Source: Balneolaceae bacterium (GTDB lineage: Bacteria; Bacteroidota; Rhodothermia; Balneolales; Balneolaceae). Taken from it: a stretch of 8,510 nucleotides of DNA. This document shows positions 1 to 4,595 of the stretch, piece after piece. Made by a program: the position numbers and the translations under genes. The notes beneath the pieces are model-generated. The model made no database searches, had not been told where the DNA came from, and was given only the letters and a program-made list of their open reading frames with translations. The stretch spans positions 1-8,510 of the forward strand of contig JAASTO010000108.1 of assembly GCA_021767245.1 (NCBI GenBank). Direction: 5' to 3'. Position 1 is the stretch's first letter. The number at the start of each line of letters is the position of its first letter.

Positions 1-1494
1 GAAGGCGTAGATCAAACCCGAGGTTGGTTCTATACCCTGCATGCTTTGGGCACCATGTTGTTCAATGAGGAAGCCTACAAAAATGTCGTTTCCAACGGAT
101 TGGTTCTAGATGAGAATGGCGAAAAAATGAGTAAGTCGAAAGGCAACTCGGTTGATCCGTTTGAAGTGATTCAGGAATTTGGTGCCGATACCGTTCGCTG
201 GTACATGATGAGTAATTCCTCACCATGGGAAAATCTCAAGTTTAGTCATGACGGACTCAAAGAGGTACAGCGTAAATTCTTCAATACCATCGTCAATACG
301 TATTCATTCTTTGCGATGTATGCGAATATCGACGAGTTCACCTTTTCCGGAACGGCCATCCCAATTGCGGATCGACCTGAAATTGACAAGTGGGTGATCT
401 CACGTTTGAATACCACCGTTAAGCTGGTTGAAGAATATCTTGAGGATTACGAACCAACCAAAGCGGCCCGTGAACTGGAGAACTTTGTAGAGGAACTCAG
501 TAACTGGTACGTACGCCGAAATCGCCGTCGCTTCTGGAAAGAAGGCACCACGCTTGATAAAACGGCGGCCTATCAGACCTTGTATGAATGTCTGTTGAAC
601 CTCAGTAAATTGATCAGCCCGATCGCTCCATTTATGGGAGAATGGTTGTATCAGAAACTGAATGAAGTAACCGGACAGGACGAGGAATCGGTTCATCTCG
701 CATTTTTCCCAACCGTGGAAGAAACGGCGATCAATAAGGCTCTTGAGCACAAGATGGAGATGGCAAGACTGATCTCTTACATAGTATTGCGTGTACGTAA
801 TCAGATCGAAATGAATGTACGTCAGCCTTTGGGACGGATCATTCTGCCTATCAAGGATGAAAGTGAACGTCAGGCCATAGAATCTGTTCGGGATATCATT
901 CTTGAAGAAGTGAATGTGAAAGACATTCAGTTTGTGGATGATGATTCCGGAATTGTAGAAAAATCAGCGAAACCAAATTACCCGGTATTGGGTAAACGTC
1001 TCGGTCCTAAGATGAAAGCCGTGGCGGCCCGTGTCAATCAATTGACCACCGAAGAGATCACGGAATTCGAGAAGAATGGCTGGATCGACCTGGAGATCGA
1101 CGATGAGACCATCCGTATTGATTCGGAAGGGCTTGAGATCATCCGAACCGGACTTGAGGGCTGGACCGTTGAAACGGAACGAGGCCTGAGTGTGGCCGTT
1201 GATACCGCACTGAGTGAAGAACTTAAGCAGGAAGGAATTGCCCGTGAGTTTGTGAATCGTGTTCAGAATATGCGAAAAGAAGCAAACTTTGAGGTAACCG
1301 ACCGTATTGCTATCGGATTTACAGGATCTGATACGATTAAGGAAGCCGTTGTGTCTATGAGTGATTATATTAAGAAGGAGACACTGGCTGAAGAAATTCA
1401 AATTAAAGAACTGGAAGTCTCAGATTTTACAAAAACCTGGGATATCGGAGAGGAAGAGTGCACCATCTCCATCCGAAGAAATATTAATTCATAA
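1..1494 (+). CDS. ileS: Isoleucyl-tRNA synthetase, type 2, C-terminal part (5' end outside window)
   Basis: Charges tRNA-Ile with isoleucine in the cytoplasm. The reading frame is open from base 1, so 497 codons of a protein usually just over 1,000 residues are visible. It opens with the class I synthetase stretch EGVDQTRGWFYTL. The KMSKS ATP-binding loop follows at window residues 42-46 (bases 124-138). Next come the helical anticodon-binding domain (roughly 110-270) and a C-terminal domain containing VRQPLGR and KPNYPVLGKRLGPKMK. That tail is typical of the eukaryote-like type 2 enzymes. The four-cysteine zinc finger that ends type 1 enzymes such as the E. coli one is absent: only two scattered cysteines occur. 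Type 2 enzymes are generally poorly sensitive to mupirocin (family knowledge, not seen here). The next gene starts 10 bases after the TAA, so it is probably cotranscribed. Confidence 0.97.
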   Translation, partial: EGVDQTRGWFYTLHALGTMLFNEEAYKNVVSNGLVLDENGEKMSKSKGNSVDPFEVIQEFGADTVRWYMMSNSSPWENLKFSHDGLKEVQRKFFNTIVNTYSFFAMYANIDEFTFSGTAIPIADRPEIDKWVISRLNTTVKLVEEYLEDYEPTKAARELENFVEELSNWYVRRNRRRFWKEGTTLDKTAAYQTLYECLLNLSKLISPIAPFMGEWLYQKLNEVTGQDEESVHLAFFPTVEETAINKALEHKMEMARLISYIVLRVRNQIEMNVRQPLGRIILPIKDESERQAIESVRDIILEEVNVKDIQFVDDDSGIVEKSAKPNYPVLGKRLGPKMKAVAARVNQLTTEEITEFEKNGWIDLEIDDETIRIDSEGLEIIRTGLEGWTVETERGLSVAVDTALSEELKQEGIAREFVNRVQNMRKEANFEVTDRIAIGFTGSDTIKEAVVSMSDYIKKETLAEEIQIKELEVSDFTKTWDIGEEECTISIRRNINS

Positions 1495-1504
1495 CTAAGC
1501 AGCT

Positions 1505-1906
1505 ATGGCTACAAACGAATCTAAAAACGACGAAAGAGTATCTCCGTACAGCGATGAAGAGCTGGAATATTTTCGCGGTATCATTATCAAGAAAATGGAA
1601 GATGCAGAGGAAGAATTAAACGCTTTGCAACGCACGCTGCGCGAGAGTATGGAAAATGCTTCGGATGAATCGGCCTACTCCTATCACATGGCTGATGCAG
1701 GCACCGATGCACAGGAGCGTGAAAAAACCTACATGCTCTTTAACCGTACCAAGAAGTTCATCAAGTATCTGGACGATGCCCTGAAAAGGATCGATAACAA
1801 GACCTATGGTGTGTGCAAAGTAACCGGTAAAAAGATCTCCAAAGGACGTCTTGAAGCGGTTCCGCATACTCAGTTGAGTATCGACGCCAAACTTAAACGC
1901 AGATAG
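1505..1906 (+). CDS. DksA/TraR-family transcriptional regulator with degenerate zinc finger
   Basis: A 133-residue protein resembling DksA, which enters the RNA polymerase secondary channel and modulates initiation. Residues 16-95 are predicted to form a charged coiled coil. Its turn, ADAGTDAQERE (63-73), corresponds to the acidic tip of DksA. The C-terminal globular part keeps the family phrase YGVCKVTGK (101-109) and RLEAVPHT (115-122). Only one of the four zinc cysteines is left (C104); the others align with T107, S125 and A128. Cysteine-poor finger modules are known in this family, and the Bacteroidota copy between ileS and lspA is commonly of this kind. The ATG lies 10 bases after ileS, and lspA begins 11 bases downstream, so it sits inside an operon. 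There is no clear Shine-Dalgarno sequence. Regulation of polymerase is inferred from the family only. Confidence 0.9.
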   Translation: MATNESKNDERVSPYSDEELEYFRGIIIKKMEDAEEELNALQRTLRESMENASDESAYSYHMADAGTDAQEREKTYMLFNRTKKFIKYLDDALKRIDNKTYGVCKVTGKKISKGRLEAVPHTQLSIDAKLKRR

Positions 1907-1917
1907 GCACGCCCGGT

Positions 1918-2523
1918 TTGAACCGAAAAAAATTAACCGCTCTTATTGTACCGGCCATTTTTGTGCTTGGGATCGATCAGTTTACGAAATGGCTGATACG
2001 AACCACCCCTGAACTTCAGAATAAAGTTCTGATCGAAGGCTGGTTACAGTTCTATTTCACCAAGAACCCCGGGATGGCTTTGGGAATCGATTTTCTGTCG
2101 ACTCCGGTAGTTAGTATAGTGGCCATTCTGGCTGTGACCGGGATCCTGATCTACATCCTGAAAAATATAGAACAGGCCGGTATTGGGTATCTGGTGTGTA
2201 TGGGGCTGATTATTGGCGGGGCCTTTGGTAACATCGCCGACCGTTTGTTTATGGCACTCATTATGGATTACGGCGGCGTGCTTGATGGTCACGTGGTGGA
2301 TTTTATTTACTTCTCTCTTCAGATCGGTGATTTCACCGTGTTTCCCTACATATTTAATGTAGCCGACATTGCTATTTCTGTTTCCATTATTTTACTGATC
2401 CTATTCAACAAGCGGTTTCTTATCAATAACGAGGGGCATGGGGAGGCTACAGAAGTTGAATCCGAGACTGATGCCGGATTGGAAGGTGGTCAGTTATCTC
2501 AGGATGTTTCTGGGGATAAGTGA
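1918..2523 (+). CDS. lspA: Lipoprotein signal peptidase (signal peptidase II)
   Basis: An inner-membrane aspartyl protease that removes the signal peptide from lipid-modified prolipoproteins. All family motifs are present: GIDQFTKWLI (18-27), NPGMALGI (50-57), GGAFGNIADR (100-109), GHVVDF (124-129) and FNVADIAIS (146-154). D128 and D150 sit where the catalytic aspartate pair is found. Four hydrophobic segments fit the usual topology. The start is a TTG at 1918, 11 bases after the upstream stop; the first in-frame ATG (M53) would remove the first membrane segment, so TTG is the sensible start. At 201 residues the protein is longer than the usual 160-175. The excess is an acidic, low-complexity tail after about residue 168, predicted to be cytoplasmic. 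It is the last gene of the ileS operon. Confidence 0.96.
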   Translation: MNRKKLTALIVPAIFVLGIDQFTKWLIRTTPELQNKVLIEGWLQFYFTKNPGMALGIDFLSTPVVSIVAILAVTGILIYILKNIEQAGIGYLVCMGLIIGGAFGNIADRLFMALIMDYGGVLDGHVVDFIYFSLQIGDFTVFPYIFNVADIAISVSIILLILFNKRFLINNEGHGEATEVESETDAGLEGGQLSQDVSGDK

Positions 2524-2563
2524 ATAAGGGATAGGTAATCTGATCTCTTTAGTACTCACTCAT

Positions 2564-2727
2564 TAATACTCGTTCCGCCGCTCCGCTGCAGAACGCTGTT
2601 TTGAGGCTCTGCCTCATACTACAGTGTTTTCAATCCGATCTATCTTTATTCGATAAAACACTTGTTTGTAAGATGGAGGCGTAGCCTCACAAGGGCATTG
2701 CGGAGCGGAGCACCGCAACGAGCGTTA
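2564..2727. repeat. Head-to-head pair of double-hairpin units (REP/BIME- or MITE-like)
   Basis: Two arms, 2564-2630 and 2655-2727, are imperfect inverted copies around a 24-base AT-rich centre. By hand alignment 38 of the outer 53 positions agree, and the inner ends are gtgtttt / aaaacac. Each arm has its own two stems. In the left arm, cgttc at 2571 pairs with gaacg ending at 2595, and tgaggc/gcctca lies at 2602-2616 with a three-base loop. In the right arm, ttgcgg/ccgcaa lies at 2698-2718 and gaggc/gcctc at 2676-2688. The large loops share gctccgct (agcggagc on the right arm as read). Substitutions between arms keep the local stems paired. No T-run follows, so this is not an ordinary intrinsic terminator. 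It lies between two convergent genes, where it could still help end transcription. Confidence 0.7.
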
Positions 2728-2747
2728 CAGATGGTTGGATGTTCGAA

Positions 2748-3935
2748 CTATTTCTCTTCTCCCTCAATAGGGTACTTCTGGGATGAAAAATCAAAATTTG
2801 GGCTGATCGGGACCTGATCCACGATCTCCAATCCAAAGCTTTTAATACCGATGCGTTTTACGGGATTGTTGGTCATGAGTCGCAGTTTACGAATACCTAA
2901 TGAGCGGAGGATCTGAGCTCCAACCCCATAATCTCTGGCATCTCCACGTGGTGAGATGTCTTCCTCATTACTCTCAAGCTTGCCTTTTTGAAGGGCTTTC
3001 AGGGTCTTAAGCTGATTGACCAATACAGAACCACGCTGGTTGCGGTTCATGTAAAGCACTACGCCCTGACCTTCACGTTCCACCTGCAACATCGCCTGGT
3101 GGAGCTGCTCGCTCGTGTCTTTGTTACGGGCTCCAAAAATATCCCCGATCAGATCAGAAGAATGAACTCGGGTCAGTACCGGTTCTTCTTTACTCCAGGT
3201 TCCTTTAGTTAGGGCAAGGTGAATATCGCCGGTGAGTTTTTCCTTGAAGGCTCGCAGGCTGAAATCGCCGTACATGGTTGGCAGATTCACATCCATTACC
3301 TCATGAACCAGGGTCTCGTTTTCATTTCGGTAAGCAATGAGGTCTTTGATGGTGATGATCTTCATCTCAAACTCTTCAGCCATCTTGATGAGTTCAGGCA
3401 CGCGGGCCATTTCCCCATCTTCCTTCATGATCTCACAAATGATACCGACGGGCTTCAGCCCGGCAAGACGAGCCAGATCAATGGCCGCTTCCGTATGTCC
3501 TGCGCGACGGAGTACTCCGCCTTCTACAGCCAGCAGTGGGAACACGTGTCCGGGCCGGCGGAAGTCAACCGGCTTGGAATCATCACTGGCTAGCTCACGA
3601 ATGGTGTTTGCACGGTCTGCAGCCGAAATACCGGTCGTGGTGAGTCGCTTATGGTCGATGGAGATAGTGAAATTAGCCTCATCCGGATCTGCGCCCTCCT
3701 GAACCATATGCTTGAGTTTCAGCTTATCCGCTTTCTCTTTGGTGATGGGCGCGCAAACCAACCCGCGACCGTGGGTCACCATCAGGTTAATGGCATCGTT
3801 GGTCACCATTTCGGCAGCCATCAGAAAGTCGCCTTCATTCTCCCGGTCCTCATCATCCACCACAATAACGATCTTGCCATTTTTGATGTCTTCAATGGCT
3901 TCGGGGATGGTATTAAATGTAAACTCCTGATTCAT
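2748..3935 (-). CDS. ribBA: RibBA: DHBP synthase fused to a degenerate GTP cyclohydrolase II domain
   Basis: The N-terminal half (about 1-203) is 3,4-dihydroxy-2-butanone-4-phosphate synthase, which makes the four-carbon riboflavin precursor from ribulose 5-phosphate. It has the acidic loop DDEDRENEGDF (27-37), GRGLVC (56-61), TTTGISAADRANTI (99-112), RRPGHVFPLLA (126-136) and RAGHTEAAIDLA (144-155), all intact. The C-terminal half (about 208-395) has the GTP cyclohydrolase II fold, with RVHSSDLIGDIFG (256-268), DARDYGVGAQIL (332-343) and LMTNNPVKR (353-361). Its three zinc cysteines are replaced: gap-free alignment puts D261, K272 and T274 at those places. EGRGIGL has become NQRGSVL (299-305). 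D332 and R334, matching the catalytic Asp and Arg, are kept. GTP cyclohydrolase activity is therefore doubtful. The ATG is at 3933-3935 and the stop is TAG. It lies 66 bases downstream of yajC and is probably cotranscribed with it; no FMN riboswitch is visible in that gap. Confidence 0.93.
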   Translation of the reverse strand: MNQEFTFNTIPEAIEDIKNGKIVIVVDDEDRENEGDFLMAAEMVTNDAINLMVTHGRGLVCAPITKEKADKLKLKHMVQEGADPDEANFTISIDHKRLTTTGISAADRANTIRELASDDSKPVDFRRPGHVFPLLAVEGGVLRRAGHTEAAIDLARLAGLKPVGIICEIMKEDGEMARVPELIKMAEEFEMKIITIKDLIAYRNENETLVHEVMDVNLPTMYGDFSLRAFKEKLTGDIHLALTKGTWSKEEPVLTRVHSSDLIGDIFGARNKDTSEQLHQAMLQVEREGQGVVLYMNRNQRGSVLVNQLKTLKALQKGKLESNEEDISPRGDARDYGVGAQILRSLGIRKLRLMTNNPVKRIGIKSFGLEIVDQVPISPNFDFSSQKYPIEGEEK

Positions 3936-4001
3936 AGGGAACTAAATCTAAATCTTGATGAAGGCGAACTGAAAACTGAAAAAGGTAAAATAAGGACTTA
4001 C

Positions 4002-4319
4002 CTACTTATCCTTTTTATTAGGGTTTACATCAGTGATCGCTGATTTGAGCATGCGGATCTTGGTGCCGCTGTCAATGTCAACCAATACTTCGTTCTCTTC
4101 AATCTTGTCGAGTATTCCGATGATTCCGGAAGAGGTAACGATCTTGTCGCCCTTTTTCATTTCCTCAACCATTTTCTGAATTTCTTTCTGACGCTTGCTT
4201 TGCGGTCGGATGATAAAGAAATAAAAAACCAGGAAGATAGCGCCAAGAAACACAAGGTTGATAATACCGGCGCTTTCATCACCGGGCTGACCCATCAAAA
4301 ATAAAGGTAGAAACTGCAT
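4002..4319 (-). CDS. yajC: Preprotein translocase accessory subunit YajC
   Basis: A 105-residue single-span membrane protein of the SecDF-YajC complex, which assists Sec-dependent export. A short N-terminal stretch is followed by one hydrophobic helix (about 19-37). The family signature FFIIRPQSKRQKE (34-46) comes next, then a cytoplasmic domain with KKGDKIVTSSGIIGILDKI (55-73) and a basic end (KKDK). Length and order match the family. The ATG at 4317-4319 has no Shine-Dalgarno sequence but an A/T-rich leader. It is transcribed away from the large surface-protein gene and toward ribBA. Confidence 0.95.
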   Translation of the reverse strand: MQFLPLFLMGQPGDESAGIINLVFLGAIFLVFYFFIIRPQSKRQKEIQKMVEEMKKGDKIVTSSGIIGILDKIEENEVLVDIDSGTKIRMLKSAITDVNPNKKDK

Positions 4320-4459
4320 AAAATTAAATTAATGTATGTTTGAAATTTCCGGTGTGAAGATACGATTTTATATGCTCAAAGACGAAGCGTATAGATGGTG
4401 GATTTTACAAAAGAGTTCACTTCGGGTTCATAAAATGTGTCTTTATAAAGTTTAGGGTA

Positions 4460-4489
4460 TTGAAATCATTAATTAGTAGGTAGTATAGG
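4460..4489 (+). promoter_or_regulatory. Candidate promoter for the dockerin/cohesin pair
   Basis: TTGAAA at 4460-4465 and TATAGG at 4484-4489 are 18 bases apart, a sigma-70-like arrangement about 107 bases upstream of the ATG at 4596. Read in Bacteroidota style, TATAGGTTC at 4484-4492 only partly resembles TAnnTTTG. The region is so AT-rich that chance matches are expected. Confidence 0.25.
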
Positions 4490-4507
4490 TTCAAATATTT
4501 TATAGCA

Positions 4508-4549
4508 TAAATAACTGGTTTAGAGTACATTAGAGATAGTAAATAACTG
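4508..4549 (+). repeat. Paired direct repeats upstream of the surface-protein gene
   Basis: The ten-base word taaataactg occurs at 4508-4517 and again at 4540-4549, 32 bases start to start, about three helical turns. Between them ttagag occurs at 4520-4525 and 4530-4535, one helical turn apart. The spacing would suit a regulator binding one face of the helix, but AT-rich sequence can produce this by chance. Confidence 0.35.
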
Positions 4550-4550
4550 T

Positions 4551-4568
4551 GTCAGTAATATAGCTGAC
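4551..4568 (+). promoter_or_regulatory. Short dyad (operator or leader hairpin) before the surface-protein start
   Basis: gtcag at 4551-4555 and ctgac at 4564-4568 form a five-base-pair dyad, extended by one T·G pair, around an AT-rich centre. It ends 27 bases before the ATG. It could be an operator half-site pair or a leader-RNA hairpin that influences translation. The stem is short, so function is uncertain. Confidence 0.3.
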
Positions 4569-4595
4569 CAATTAAAATAGTTCTTGGGATACATC

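Larger units (their letters stand above)
4320..4595. other. Divergent AT-rich intergenic region between yajC and the surface-protein gene
   Basis: These 276 bases lie between two divergent start codons and must hold the promoters of both yajC (-) and the dockerin-protein gene (+). I see no ORF, tRNA or long inverted repeat. The half nearer the surface-protein gene contains a candidate promoter, paired direct repeats and a short dyad, listed separately. I could not pick a convincing promoter for yajC on the minus strand. Confidence 0.6.

Noticed and set aside
2564..2727. Reading the inverted repeat as an intrinsic terminator for lspA or ribBA
   Set aside because: No T-run follows any stem on either strand, and the internal double-hairpin design is more elaborate than a terminator.
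2741..2748. Perfect eight-base palindrome gttcgaac at the ribBA stop
   Set aside because: Too short and common to be assigned a function; it overlaps the stop codon region only by position.
3936..4001. Possible FMN riboswitch upstream of ribBA
   Set aside because: The gap to yajC is only 66 bases, too short for the multi-stem element, and none of its conserved paired blocks is visible.
2988..4043. Several plus-strand open frames opposite ribBA and yajC
   Set aside because: They are antisense shadows; the minus-strand frames match known families over their full length.
4584..4595. TTG start four codons upstream of the dockerin protein ATG
   Set aside because: It adds MGYI before the signal peptide, has no ribosome-binding sequence, and ATG at 4596 gives a standard signal peptide.
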